Source: Rhizobiales bacterium CCH3-A5
GTDB taxonomy: Bacteria; Pseudomonadota; Alphaproteobacteria; Rhizobiales; Beijerinckiaceae
Direction: 5' to 3'
Assembly: GCA_001556025.1 (NCBI GenBank)
Contig: LSIB01000044.1
Span: 1 to 64,000, forward strand
Length of the DNA stretch: 64,000 bases
The notes under the pieces are model-generated. The model was not told the origin of the DNA, did no database searches, and saw only the letters and a list, made by a program, of their open reading frames with translations. Within the stretch, counting starts at the first letter, position 1. Every line of letters begins with the position of its first letter. This document shows, piece after piece, positions 41,248-50,479 of the stretch. A program made the translations under genes and the position numbers.

Positions 41248-41326
41248 CGTCATTGCGAGCGCAGCGAAGCAATCCAGCGTCGCGCTCTACGCCCTCCTGG
41301 ATTGCTTCGCTGCGCTCGCAATGACG
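41248..41326. repeat. Dispersed intergenic palindromic element, copy 2
   Basis: Perfect inverted repeat with 29-bp arms (41248-41276 and 41298-41326) and a 21-base loop, in the gap between the convergent GGT-like and ABC ATPase genes. The arms share their core with copy 1 at 28061-28133. Both copies occupy gaps between convergent genes. Confidence 0.88.
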
Positions 41327-41334
41327 GCAGGCCG

Positions 41335-42957
41335 TCAGACGCTGACCAAAACCGGCCGTAGCCCGAAATTCCGCCCCGGAATCGAGTCGAGAAGCGCCTT
41401 GGTGTAGGCATGGTTCGGTGCGCCGAACACCGCGCCGATCGGCCCGGCCTCGACAACCTCGCCATCCTTCATCACCGCGACGAGGTCGCAGACCTGCGCC
41501 GCGACGCGCAGATCGTGCGTGATGAAAACGATCGAGAGGTTGAGCCGCTGGCGCAGTTCGGCCAGCAGCTTCAGCACCTGCGCCTGCACCGAAACGTCGA
41601 GCGCCGAGACCGGCTCGTCGGCGACCAGCACGGCGGGTTCGAGCGCCAGCGCCCGCGCCAGTCCGATGCGCTGGCGCTGGCCGCCGGAGAATTCGTGCGG
41701 ATAGCGTTCGGTCGCGGCCGGATCGAGCCCGACCAGTGCGAAGAGTTCCTTCGCCTTCGCAAGCGCCCGCGCGCGCGGCACGCCATGGACGATCGGCCCC
41801 TGCGCCACCAGTTCTCCGGCCTTTCGGCGCGGATTGAGCGAGGCGAACGGGTCCTGGAACACCATCTGGATATGGCGCGTCTCGGCGCGCATCTCCTCGC
41901 GGGTCAGGCTCGCCAGATTGCGCCCGTTCAGCCTGATCTCGCCGCTATCGGGGTCGATCAGCCGCACGAGGCAGCGCGCCAGCGTCGATTTGCCCGAGCC
42001 CGATTCGCCGACGATGCCGAGCGTGCCGCCCTTCGGCAGGACGAGCGAGACATCCTTCACCGCATGCGTCACGCGCCGGCCGCGCCCGAGAAACCCGCCG
42101 GTGCGATAGGTTTTTGAGACATGGTCGATCGTCATGATCGCTTCGTCCGACAGCGCGCGCGCCGGCGGCGCCTTCAGCGGCGGCACGGCGGCGATCAACT
42201 GGCGCGTATAGGCATGCTGCGGGTTGTCGAGCACCTGCGCGACCGGACCCTGCTCGACCACGCGGCCCTGGCTCATCACCGCGACTCGAGTCGCGATCTC
42301 GGCGACGACGCCGAAATCATGGGTGATGAACAGCACAGCCGTGCCCTTGCGCTTCTGCATGTCGCGGATCAGCGCCAGGATCTGCGCCTGCGTCGTCACA
42401 TCGAGCGCCGTCGTCGGCTCGTCGGCGATCAGCACTTTCGGGTCGAGCGCCAATGCCATCGCGATCATGGCGCGCTGGCGCTGTCCGCCCGAGAGTTCGT
42501 GCGGATAGGCCTTTGCCGAGCGCTCGGGGTCGGGAATGCGGACCTCTTCCAGCAGCTCTCGCACCCGCGCCTTGATCTCCGTCGTGCCGAGATCGGTGTG
42601 GATCGAAAACATCTCGCCAATCTGGTCGCCGATGGTGCGCAGGGGATTTAGCGCCGTCATCGGCTCCTGGAAGATCATGGCGATGCCGGCGCCTCTGACC
42701 TTTCGCATCTGCGCCTCGCTGACGCCGGCGAGATCGCGCCCTTCGAACAGGATGCGCCCGCCGTCGATGGCGACGCCTTCGGGCAGCAGCCGCATGATCG
42801 CATTCGCCGTCATCGACTTGCCCGAGCCCGATTCCCCGACGACGCAGAGGATCTCGTTGGCCGCGACCGACAGCGAGACCTCGCTCATCGCATGCGGCCG
42901 GTCGGCCCCCTTCGGCAGGCTGACGCTGACGGCTTCGAGCGTGAGGACGGCGCTCAT
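41335..42957 (-). CDS. Peptide/glutathione-type ABC transporter ATPase (two fused ATPase domains)
   Basis: Protein of 540 residues in which two nucleotide-binding domains that are often separate (DppD and DppF) are fused, as in GsiA. Domain 1 (about 1-255): Walker [24 protein letters not shown] and [13 protein letters not shown]. Domain 2 (about 280-530): [24 protein letters not shown] and [13 protein letters not shown]. Oligopeptide-type C-terminal stretches follow each domain ([27 protein letters not shown]). It couples ATP use to import through the adjacent permeases. It overlaps the permease gene by four bases. Confidence 0.93.
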   Translation of the reverse strand: MSAVLTLEAVSVSLPKGADRPHAMSEVSLSVAANEILCVVGESGSGKSMTANAIMRLLPEGVAIDGGRILFEGRDLAGVSEAQMRKVRGAGIAMIFQEPMTALNPLRTIGDQIGEMFSIHTDLGTTEIKARVRELLEEVRIPDPERSAKAYPHELSGGQRQRAMIAMALALDPKVLIADEPTTALDVTTQAQILALIRDMQKRKGTAVLFITHDFGVVAEIATRVAVMSQGRVVEQGPVAQVLDNPQHAYTRQLIAAVPPLKAPPARALSDEAIMTIDHVSKTYRTGGFLGRGRRVTHAVKDVSLVLPKGGTLGIVGESGSGKSTLARCLVRLIDPDSGEIRLNGRNLASLTREEMRAETRHIQMVFQDPFASLNPRRKAGELVAQGPIVHGVPRARALAKAKELFALVGLDPAATERYPHEFSGGQRQRIGLARALALEPAVLVADEPVSALDVSVQAQVLKLLAELRQRLNLSIVFITHDLRVAAQVCDLVAVMKDGEVVEAGPIGAVFGAPNHAYTKALLDSIPGRNFGLRPVLVSV

Positions 42958-43790
42958 GAGCGGCCCTTCAGCCGCGGATTGAGCGCGTCGTTGAGACCCT
43001 GCCCGACCAGCGAGACGGCGAGCACGGTGATCAGGATCGCGACGCCTGGAATGGCGGAGACATACCATTGCACCCGCAGCACGTCGCGCCCGGCCCCGAT
43101 CAGGTTGCCCCAGGAGGCGACGTTGGGGTCCGACAGCTTGAGGAAGGCGAGCGCGCTCTCCAGCAGAATCGCGATCGCCATCACGACGCTGGCATAGACA
43201 ATGACGGGCGGCAGGGCGTTGGGCAGGATCTCGCCGAAGATGAGCTTCATGTCCTTCAGACCGAGCGTGCGCCCCGCCTGAACGAATTCGCGGTTGCGCA
43301 GAGACAGGAACTCGGCCCGCGTCAAGCGCGCCGAGGCCGGCCATGAGACGATGCCGATCGCGATCGTCACAGTGGTGATGGTCGAGCCGAAGACGGCGAC
43401 CAGCACCAGCAGCAAGAGGAAGTTTGGCAGCGTCTGGAAAGCCTCGGTGACGCGCATCAGCGCGGTGTCGACCCAGTCGCCGTAATAGCCGGCGAGCGCG
43501 CCGACTGTGATGCCGATCATGATCGAGATCGTGGTCGCGACCACGCCGATCAACAGCGAGATGCGCGCGCCGTGGACGATCTGGGCTGCGATGTCGCGGC
43601 CGGAATTGTCGGTGCCGAGCAGAAAACGCGGATTGCTGAACGGCCAGATCAGCGGCCGCCCCGCCAGCGCCAGCGGGTCGCGCGGATAGAAATACCCGGC
43701 GCTCTGCGCAGCCGCCAGCACGAGCAGCAGCAGCAGGAGGCCGATCACGGCCGGCGGGCTGCGGAAATATAGCTTCAGGAACGAGCGCAT
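42954..43790 (-). CDS. Peptide-type ABC transporter permease (DppC/GsiD family)
   Basis: Inner-membrane protein of 278 residues with six predicted helices. LLGTDNSGRDIAAQIVHGARISL is the standard DppC-type opening, and the EAA loop is in AGRTLGLKDMKLIFGEILPN, which contacts the ATPase. It pairs with the DppB-type permease encoded just upstream (1-base gap). The ATG at 43790 is chosen because the normal short cytoplasmic N-terminus begins there (MRSFLKLYF). Confidence 0.92.
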   Translation of the reverse strand: MRSFLKLYFRSPPAVIGLLLLLLVLAAAQSAGYFYPRDPLALAGRPLIWPFSNPRFLLGTDNSGRDIAAQIVHGARISLLIGVVATTISIMIGITVGALAGYYGDWVDTALMRVTEAFQTLPNFLLLLVLVAVFGSTITTVTIAIGIVSWPASARLTRAEFLSLRNREFVQAGRTLGLKDMKLIFGEILPNALPPVIVYASVVMAIAILLESALAFLKLSDPNVASWGNLIGAGRDVLRVQWYVSAIPGVAILITVLAVSLVGQGLNDALNPRLKGRS

Positions 43791-43791
43791 C

Positions 43792-44769
43792 TCATGCCCC
43801 CGTCGTGATGCGCGGATCGAGCCGGGCATAGAGCAGGTCGACGATGAAATTCACCGCGATCACCAGCAGCGCCGAGACGAAGACGATGCCGAGCAGCGTA
43901 TTGAGGTCGCGCTGGACGACCGATTCATAGGCCAGCCGCCCAAGCCCCGGCAGCGAGAACACGCTCTCGACCACGACGGAGCCGCCCAGCATCGTGCCGG
44001 CCTGCAGGCCGATCAGCGTCACCATCGGCAGCAGCGCGTTGCGCAGCACATGGCGCGAGACGATTTTCGTCTCGTCGAGCCCCTTGGCGCGGGCGGTGCG
44101 GACGAAATCGAGGTTGAGCACCTCGAGCATCGAGCCGCGCATGATGCGCAGATAGATCGCCATGTAGAACAGCCCGAGCGTAAGCACCGGCAGCACGAGA
44201 TGGCGCGCGATGTCGAGCGCGCGCGCGATGCCGGTCAAGCCGACCGTGATGTCCTCGAAGCCGCCTGCCGGCAGCCATTGCAGGTAGATCGCGAAGACGA
44301 CGATCGCCATCAGCCCGAACCAGAAGGTCGGCATGGCGTAGAACACCAGCCCGAGCGTCGAGATCAGCGTGTCCTGCCAGCGGTTGACCCGCCGTGCCGC
44401 GATCACGCCGAGGAGCAGCCCGAAGAAAAAGGCGAGCGAGAGCGAGGCCGTCATCAGCAGGATGGTGGCGGGCAGCCGCTCGGCGATCACGGTTGCGACC
44501 GGCTTGCCGTAGATCGCCGAGAAGCCGAGATCGAACCGCACCAGACGCCAGAGATAATTGCCGAGCTGCGCCCAGACCGAGAGGTCGAGGCCGTAGAACT
44601 GGCGCAGTTGCTTTGCGGTCGCAGCGTCGCCCCCGCCCATCTGCGCCATCATCGCATCGACCGTGTCGCCCGGCGCGAGCTGGAGCAAAAGGAAGATGCC
44701 GATCAGGATCAGGATCAGGGTCGGGATCGAGGCGGCCAGACGCCGCCCCGCGAGGCTCAAGACGCGCAT
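43792..44769 (-). CDS. Peptide-type ABC transporter permease (DppB/GsiC family)
   Basis: Inner-membrane protein of 325 residues. The first helix is followed by the family motif LLLQLAPGDTVDAMM, then AERLPATILLMTASLSLAF, and the EAA loop in RTARAKGLDETKIVSRHVLRNAL. GSVVVESVFSLPGLGRLAYESVVQRD is the conserved C-terminal loop. It forms the heterodimeric channel with the next gene product. It lies 28 bases after the solute-binding protein gene. Confidence 0.92.
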   Translation of the reverse strand: MRVLSLAGRRLAASIPTLILILIGIFLLLQLAPGDTVDAMMAQMGGGDAATAKQLRQFYGLDLSVWAQLGNYLWRLVRFDLGFSAIYGKPVATVIAERLPATILLMTASLSLAFFFGLLLGVIAARRVNRWQDTLISTLGLVFYAMPTFWFGLMAIVVFAIYLQWLPAGGFEDITVGLTGIARALDIARHLVLPVLTLGLFYMAIYLRIMRGSMLEVLNLDFVRTARAKGLDETKIVSRHVLRNALLPMVTLIGLQAGTMLGGSVVVESVFSLPGLGRLAYESVVQRDLNTLLGIVFVSALLVIAVNFIVDLLYARLDPRITTGA

Positions 44770-44797
44770 GGCTGCTTGCCGCTATTGTCGCGCACGC

Positions 44798-46399
44798 TCA
44801 CGCCGCCAGCCACAGATCGTGCCAGGAGCTCGAGCCCCAGCGCGGAGTATTGGAGTGGTTGCGCGCCTTGGCGCTGATCGCCGTCAGGAAGATCTGCTCG
44901 ATCGGCGTCCAGATCGGCAGCTGCGTGTTCACGCCGCGCACGAACTCGCCATAGAGCGCCTTGCGCTTCACGGGATCGACCTCGGTCGCCGCGTCGTCGA
45001 TGATCTTGTCGATCGCGGGGTCCGCCCAGCCCCATTGGTTGGTCCAGGGGGCACCTTTGGGCTGGCCCGAGCGGTACCAGACCGTGGTCGAGACGGCCGG
45101 GTCGTTGCGGTACTGGTGCCAGCCGGTGGCCAGATCGAAGGCGTGTTCGTCATAGACCTGCTTCAGGAAGCCGCCGCCATCATTGCGGACGATCTCGACC
45201 CTGATGCCGACATCGGCGAGCGACTGCTGGATGAAGGTCGCGAAGAGCGAGATGTCCTCGCCCCAGGGCGCGGGCAGGAGCCGCAGGCTGAAGCGCGTTC
45301 CGCCCGTGGCCCTGAAGCCCGCCTCGTCGAGCAGCTTGACTGCCAGCGCCTTGTCGAAGGGATATTGCGGGCCGTTGTCGGCAGGATAGAAATCCGTCGA
45401 GACGGACGGCACCGGCCCGGTGCCGCGCTTGGCGAAATCGCCCAGAAAGTTCTCGATGAAGAAGGGGATGTCGAGCGCATGCGCGATGGCGCGGCGCACC
45501 CTGATGTCGGCCAGCTCCCTGCGGCGGAAATTGAATTCGACCGTGTTGGTGCGGGCGTTGCCCTCGTTGCCCTTGGTCGAGACGATGAATTTCGGATCCT
45601 TGGCCAGGCGCGCCGAATCCGAGATCGTCAGCCCCGAGAACGGGCTGTAATGGATCTGCCCGGCTTCCATCTGGGCGGCGGCTGCGGCGCGGTCGGTGAC
45701 GACGCGCCAGACGATCCGGTCGAGATAGGGCGCGTTCTCGCGCCAGTAGTTCGGGTTGCGGTCGGCGATGACGAACTGGCCGCGCTCGTATTGCACGAAT
45801 TTGAACGGCCCGGTGCCGACGGGCGCGAGGTTCAGCGGATTCTGCCGGATGTCGCCCTTGCCCTCGTAGAGATGGCGCGGCGAGATGTAGCCGAGGTCCG
45901 GCAGCGCCCGCAGCAGCAGGTTCAGCGGCATCGGCCGCTCATAGCGGAACACCGCCGTCAGCGGGTCGGGGGTATCGACGGCGGTGAGGAAGAGCTGCAG
46001 CGTCGTGCCGTAGTTCAGGATTTTCTTCCACATCTCCATGGCGGTGAACTGCACGTCGGCCGAGGTGAAGTCCTTGCCGTCATGCCAGGTCACGCCCCGG
46101 CGCAGCCTGAAGGTGATCGTCTTGCCGTCCGGCGCCGCCTCCCAGCTCTCGGCCAGCACGCCGACCGGCTTGCCGGAGGCGTCGAGGTCGACGAGCTGCT
46201 CCTGGATCTTCCCGCCGATGATGTAGACGCCGGTCGAGGCCTGCAGGCTCGGGTTGAGCTGGCGCTGCTCGGCCCCGTAATGCACCGAGAACACACCACC
46301 CTTGCGCGGCTGCGTCTGAGCAAAGGCGCGCGTCGGATCGAGCACATTGGCGGCGATGGCGGCGCTGGTCAGAAGCGCGGCGCGGCGGGTCATCTGCAT
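44798..46399 (-). CDS. Periplasmic peptide-type solute-binding protein
   Basis: Family 5 extracellular binding protein of 533 residues. The signal has an Arg pair (MTRRAALLTSAA) and a hydrophobic core, ending near AFAQ, possibly Tat or Sec. Hallmarks are GKTITFRLRRGVTWHDGKDFTSADV, PVGTGPFKFVQYERG, RVRRAIAHALDI and LPIWTPIEQIFLT. It sets the specificity of the ABC system; with a GGT-like enzyme next door, gamma-glutamyl peptides or glutathione are candidates, but this is inference. AGGAG lies seven bases before the ATG at 46399; an open frame back to 46477 is not needed. Confidence 0.9.
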   Translation of the reverse strand: MQMTRRAALLTSAAIAANVLDPTRAFAQTQPRKGGVFSVHYGAEQRQLNPSLQASTGVYIIGGKIQEQLVDLDASGKPVGVLAESWEAAPDGKTITFRLRRGVTWHDGKDFTSADVQFTAMEMWKKILNYGTTLQLFLTAVDTPDPLTAVFRYERPMPLNLLLRALPDLGYISPRHLYEGKGDIRQNPLNLAPVGTGPFKFVQYERGQFVIADRNPNYWRENAPYLDRIVWRVVTDRAAAAAQMEAGQIHYSPFSGLTISDSARLAKDPKFIVSTKGNEGNARTNTVEFNFRRRELADIRVRRAIAHALDIPFFIENFLGDFAKRGTGPVPSVSTDFYPADNGPQYPFDKALAVKLLDEAGFRATGGTRFSLRLLPAPWGEDISLFATFIQQSLADVGIRVEIVRNDGGGFLKQVYDEHAFDLATGWHQYRNDPAVSTTVWYRSGQPKGAPWTNQWGWADPAIDKIIDDAATEVDPVKRKALYGEFVRGVNTQLPIWTPIEQIFLTAISAKARNHSNTPRWGSSSWHDLWLAA

Positions 46400-46513
46400 G
46401 GTCGGTCTCCTGATGGAAGGGACGCCCTCTGACGATGCGTCAAGGCGGGGGGAGGCGTAAACACGGGCCTTGCTCAAATGGACGGCGGCAGGCCTTTCAG
46501 AGAGGCATATCCG

Positions 46514-47365
46514 TCAGAGCGGCAGAAAGCTGAGAACGACGCCGTTGGCGGCGCTGGCCGGCACGCTCAGCGATGCGCCGTGACTGACGGCCTTGTCTCC
46601 GAGAGCAGCCTTCGCTCCTGCGATGTCAGTCGTCGCCAGAACGACCGCCGCCGCGCCTTCGCTGGCTCCGCCTTCCCGCACCGCATCAGGGTAGCGCGCC
46701 GCAAAACCCGCCGCGTCGTAAAACAGGAAATCGGCGCGCCGCCCGCCCGAGGGGACGAGCCAGCCATCGCCATCCCGCCTGGCGGGCTCCTTGATCAGGC
46801 TGGAGAGATGCGCGGCGGATGCCTGCGGATCGGCCGCCAGCACCTCGACACGGATGATCCGGGCCGCGCCATTGGCATGGCTCTGGAGTTCGGGGATCCA
46901 GACTGTCTCGCGGGTCAGGTGCTGGCAGGCGAAAATCCGCATGCCGCCGGGGTTCTGGTCGAGCGGCCAGCGGAAGACGTTGAATTTCGCCTCGCCGGTG
47001 CCACCGCCGGGCAGCTCGACCGGCCGGCCGAAATGCACCGGGCCCAGCGGCACGAGCCCCTGCGCCCTGAGCTCGTTGGCTCCCGCCGCCGCGTCATCCG
47101 TGGTGAAGGCGGCGCGCTCCAGCCCCTCGCGTTTGGCGAGGTAGTCGCGGGTCGGGGCGTTCTGGTCGGTCGGCGTCAGCACGCCGAGCAGTTCGAGATA
47201 ATCCTCCCCGAACATGATGGTGTAGTTGCCGGTGCCCAGATGCGGAGAATGCGTGCCGCGCGGCGAGACGGTGAAGCCGAGCCCTCGCCATTGATCCGCC
47301 GCGGTATCGAGATCGCGCACCGTGACGACGACATGGTCGAGACCGAGAATATGCTTGAGCGGCAT
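46514..47365 (-). CDS. VOC (glyoxalase-like) superfamily protein
   Basis: Protein of 283 residues with two vicinal-oxygen-chelate units. It opens LGLDHVVVTVRDLDTAADQW, with the metal-ligand-type His of LDHVVV, then GTGNYTIMFGEDYLELLGV; the second half covers WIPELQSHANGAARIIRVEV and the last strands. It matches the glyoxalase_3-like group of unknown function. It lies about 115 bases upstream of the binding-protein gene on the same strand and could be in the same transcript. AAGG precedes the ATG. Confidence 0.8.
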   Translation of the reverse strand: MPLKHILGLDHVVVTVRDLDTAADQWRGLGFTVSPRGTHSPHLGTGNYTIMFGEDYLELLGVLTPTDQNAPTRDYLAKREGLERAAFTTDDAAAGANELRAQGLVPLGPVHFGRPVELPGGGTGEAKFNVFRWPLDQNPGGMRIFACQHLTRETVWIPELQSHANGAARIIRVEVLAADPQASAAHLSSLIKEPARRDGDGWLVPSGGRRADFLFYDAAGFAARYPDAVREGGASEGAAAVVLATTDIAGAKAALGDKAVSHGASLSVPASAANGVVLSFLPL

Positions 47366-47613
47366 GACGCGCCTTTTGGGTAAGCGGAGCTGGCAGACCG
47401 CCTGAGTTCAGCGCAGGTGCAGAACTGGCGCAACCGGGCCGCCACGGCGATCCACGCAGGCCCTGTTGCATTGCACACATGGCGGTTGGGAGAGGAAAAT
47501 TTCAATCGCGTACAGGTTGTGATCGACAGAAAGCGAGAATGATCTCTACTGCTGTAGCGCGGGAGAATTTTCTTCCTGATCGCAGGCTTTGCGCGAACGG
47601 CCTTGCCTTGCGC

Positions 47614-48771
47614 TCACGGGCGCAGTCGCGAGCCGGCGAGCGCCGCCAGGGCAAGCAACGCGGCGATGCCGCAAAACGCGATCGGCAGGCTCGTCGCCTG
47701 GGCCACGAATCCGATCGCCGCCGGCCCGAGCAGGATGCCGGAATAGCCGAGCGTCGTCACAGCCGAAACGGCGTGGTTGCCGGGCATGACGCGCTGGCGG
47801 CCGGTCGCCGAATACAGCACCGGCACGACATTCGAGCAGCCGAGGCCGACGAGCGCATAGGCGCAGAGCACAAGACGCCAGTCGGCCAAAAGCGTGGCGA
47901 GCAGGAAGCCGGACCCTGCGATCAGGCAGCCGAGCACGATGATGCGCCCGGCCCCGACAGAGCCGACGACGCGGTCGCCCAAGAGACGACCGAGCGTCAT
48001 CGCGGCGGCAAAGGCGGCGTAGCCGAAGCCGGCCTGCGCCGGATCGACCCCGCGCACGCTGGTCAGGAAGACGGCGCTCCAGTCGAGCAGCGCGCCTTCG
48101 GCCAGGAACAGCACGAAGCAGAGTGCGCCGATCAGCAGCACGACGCCGCGCGGCCAGGCGAAGCCGCTCTGCGAGCCTTCTCCGCCTTCGCCGAGGAAAT
48201 GGCGCATGCTCAGGGCTAGCGCGAGCAGGATGAGCCCAACTACGACGAGCGCCGCCGGCAACGGCGTAAGGCCCATCAGCAGCATCAGGCTGACGCCGCC
48301 TGCACCGGCGATGCCGCCGACGCTGAACAGCCCGTGGAAGCCCGACATCATCGGCCGCGCCGCCGCCCGCTCGACGATGATCGCCTGGATGTTGATGGCG
48401 CAGTCGAGGCAGCCGATGCCAGCGCCGAAGATGAACAGCGCCAGCGCCAGCGCGAGATGGTTCTCGACGACGAGCAGAAATGGAAAGGCGAGGCAGGCGA
48501 CCAGCGTCGAGGCGACGAGCACCTGTCGGCAGCCGAAGCGGGCGGTCAGCGCGCCAGCCAGCGGCATCGCCAGCATCGAGCCCATCCCGAGGCAGAGCAG
48601 CACGAGCCCCAGCCCCCGGGCATCGAGCCCGAGCCGCGCCTGCACGAAGGGCACGAGCGGCGCCCAGGCCGCGATCGCAAAGCCCGCGATGAAGAAGGCG
48701 ACGCGTGTGGCGTGCTGCTGCGCTATGCCGATTTGGGCCGGTGCTGGCGCGAAAGGGCTTTGCATCGACAA
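47614..48771 (-). CDS. Major facilitator superfamily transporter
   Basis: Permease of 385 residues with about twelve hydrophobic helices. The loop 2-3 motif is in MPLAGALTARFGCRQVLVAS, with GIGCLDCAINIQAII and SGFHGLFSVGGIAGAG after it, which recalls the YbjJ/FucP-type branch of the MFS. The substrate cannot be inferred. The upstream spacer to the divergent flavin reductase is about 157 bases; downstream, 47366-47613 holds no gene or recognisable signal. Confidence 0.85.
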   Translation of the reverse strand: MSMQSPFAPAPAQIGIAQQHATRVAFFIAGFAIAAWAPLVPFVQARLGLDARGLGLVLLCLGMGSMLAMPLAGALTARFGCRQVLVASTLVACLAFPFLLVVENHLALALALFIFGAGIGCLDCAINIQAIIVERAAARPMMSGFHGLFSVGGIAGAGGVSLMLLMGLTPLPAALVVVGLILLALALSMRHFLGEGGEGSQSGFAWPRGVVLLIGALCFVLFLAEGALLDWSAVFLTSVRGVDPAQAGFGYAAFAAAMTLGRLLGDRVVGSVGAGRIIVLGCLIAGSGFLLATLLADWRLVLCAYALVGLGCSNVVPVLYSATGRQRVMPGNHAVSAVTTLGYSGILLGPAAIGFVAQATSLPIAFCGIAALLALAALAGSRLRP

Positions 48772-48928
48772 CGCTGGCTCCGTCGCGTCGTCCGCGACGC
48801 CGTCCTGCGACCGCGAGGCCGCAAGTGCTTGCTATGACGCTAGCCTCGATTCGTCTATGAGACGCACCCGCCAGCGCCCGCGTATCTCCGCAGGCCAAAA
48901 TCGCCGGACGGTCAAGACCGCCAGAAGC

Positions 48929-49450
48929 ATGCCGCAAACCAAGCCCCCCCAGCCCGGACCGGCCAGGCCTCCCACCGCCGCCGCCCTCCGCGAAGCGCTC
49001 GGCCAGTTTCCGACCGGCGTCACCATCGTCACGGCGGCGGGGGCGGACAGGCTCGTCGGCATGACGGTGAACTCCTTCGCCTCGGTCTCGCTCGATCCGC
49101 CGCTCGTGCTCTGGAGCGTGGCGAAGGCGACCGCGAGCTTCGCCGGCTTCATGACGGCTGACGCCTATGCAGTGCATTTTCTCAACGCCGACCAGCGCGA
49201 TCTGGCGATGCGCTTCGCGAGCCGGATCGATGACAAGTTCGCCGGGCTCGATCACGGGCCGGGCATCACCGGTGCGCCGGTGCTGGCTGGCGTCGAGCCG
49301 CTGCTGGAATGCCGGGTCTGGGCGCGTCACGACGGCGGCGACCACATGATCCTCGTCGGCGAGGTTGTCTCGATCCGCACCCGCGAGCACAAACCCCTGC
49401 TCTTCCATGCTGGCGTTCTGCGTCCCGTCGACGAGGTCGATCTCGGCTGA
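48929..49450 (+). CDS. Flavin reductase-like (HpaC/RutF family) protein
   Basis: FMN-binding split-barrel protein of 173 residues. LREALGQFPTGVTIVTA opens the fold, GMTVNSFASVSLDPPLVL is the flavin-binding signature, and HFLNADQRDLAMRFAS and LLECRVWARHDGGDHMILVGEV follow. Such proteins supply reduced flavin to a two-component monooxygenase; no oxygenase lies nearby. An ATG at 48857 would add 24 basic residues and is less likely. Divergent from the MFS gene and upstream of the deacetylase. Confidence 0.87.
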   Translation: MPQTKPPQPGPARPPTAAALREALGQFPTGVTIVTAAGADRLVGMTVNSFASVSLDPPLVLWSVAKATASFAGFMTADAYAVHFLNADQRDLAMRFASRIDDKFAGLDHGPGITGAPVLAGVEPLLECRVWARHDGGDHMILVGEVVSIRTREHKPLLFHAGVLRPVDEVDLG

Positions 49451-49519
49451 GGCGCGGGACTTTCCTGTGTCATAATCTTCTGACGAGCCGGAACAGACGA
49501 AAGCCGACGACCTGACGCC

Positions 49520-50461
49520 ATGAGCAGCGAGACCGACACGACCCTGCCGCAACGCAACTTCGCCGGCTATCGCGGCAGACCCCCACATCCGAACTGGCCG
49601 GGCGGCGCCAGGGTCGCGGTCTCCTTCGTGGTCAATTTCGAGGAGGGCGCCGAGTTCACCGTCTCCGGGGGCGATGGTCGCAACGAGGGCATCTACGAGG
49701 TCGATCACAGGCTCGACGGCCCCGACCCATGCATCGAGAGCCATTTCGAATATGGCACGCGCGCCGGCTGGTGGCGGGTGATGGACGCGCTCGACGCCCA
49801 TGACGTTAAGACGACGGTCAGCGCCTGCGGGCTCGCGGTGCTGCGCAATCCCGAGCTGGCGCGGGACGCCGTGGCGCGCGGCCACGAGCTCTCGGCCCAT
49901 GGCTGGCGCTGGCAGAGCCATGCCGGCATGGCGGAAGCGCAGGAGCGCGCTGAAATCGCCCGCACGGTGACGACGATCGCGGAGATCGCCGGACAGCGGC
50001 CCCTCGGCTGGCATACGCGCTCGGCGACCACGCCCAACACGCGCCGGCTCCTGGTGGAGGAGGGCGGATTTCTCTATGACAGCGATGCCTATAACGACGA
50101 CCTGCCCTACCGTGTCACGGTCTCGGGGAAGCGGCATCTCGTGATGCCTTATGCCTTCGATACCAACGACATGCACTTCTTCCACACCAACCGCTTCAGC
50201 GGGGATGATTTCGCCGATTATGTGATCGGCGCCTTCGACTGGCTGGCGAAGGAAGGCGAACGTGCGCCAAAAATGCTCTCGGTCGGGCTGCATCTGCGGA
50301 TGATCGGCCGGCCCGGCCGGATGGCGGCGCTCGATCGCATCCTTGCCCATGTCGCCGGCTCGGGCGCGGCATGGATCGCTCCGCGCGCGGATATTGCAAG
50401 GCACTTCCTGTCGAGCTGCCCAGACACCGACCCGGTCGCAACGCCATACCCGATGCCTTGA
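49520..50461 (+). CDS. Polysaccharide deacetylase / PuuE allantoinase-like protein
   Basis: NodB-fold protein of 313 residues. GGARVAVSFVVNFEEGAEF resembles the start of PuuE-type allantoinases and related proteins, followed by YGTRAGWWRVMDAL, the metal-site-like HELSAHGWRWQSH and GWHTRSATTPNTRRLL. The NodB metal triad appears modified (the Asp is part of NFEEGAE), as in PuuE-type proteins. True substrate is unknown: allantoin-like ureides or N-acetyl groups. A single gene; a spacer of about 70 bases separates it from the flavin reductase gene. Confidence 0.82.
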   Translation: MSSETDTTLPQRNFAGYRGRPPHPNWPGGARVAVSFVVNFEEGAEFTVSGGDGRNEGIYEVDHRLDGPDPCIESHFEYGTRAGWWRVMDALDAHDVKTTVSACGLAVLRNPELARDAVARGHELSAHGWRWQSHAGMAEAQERAEIARTVTTIAEIAGQRPLGWHTRSATTPNTRRLLVEEGGFLYDSDAYNDDLPYRVTVSGKRHLVMPYAFDTNDMHFFHTNRFSGDDFADYVIGAFDWLAKEGERAPKMLSVGLHLRMIGRPGRMAALDRILAHVAGSGAAWIAPRADIARHFLSSCPDTDPVATPYPMP

Positions 50462-50479
50462 GGCGGCAGGTCCGGCCTG

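Noticed and set aside
49490..49519. GGAAC before the deacetylase gene
   Set aside because: The bases at the -10 position read CCTG, unlike cGTT.
47546..50404. Minus-strand frame of 952 codons
   Set aside because: It covers the MFS gene in the wrong frame and the antisense of the deacetylase and flavin reductase genes; composition is shadow-like.
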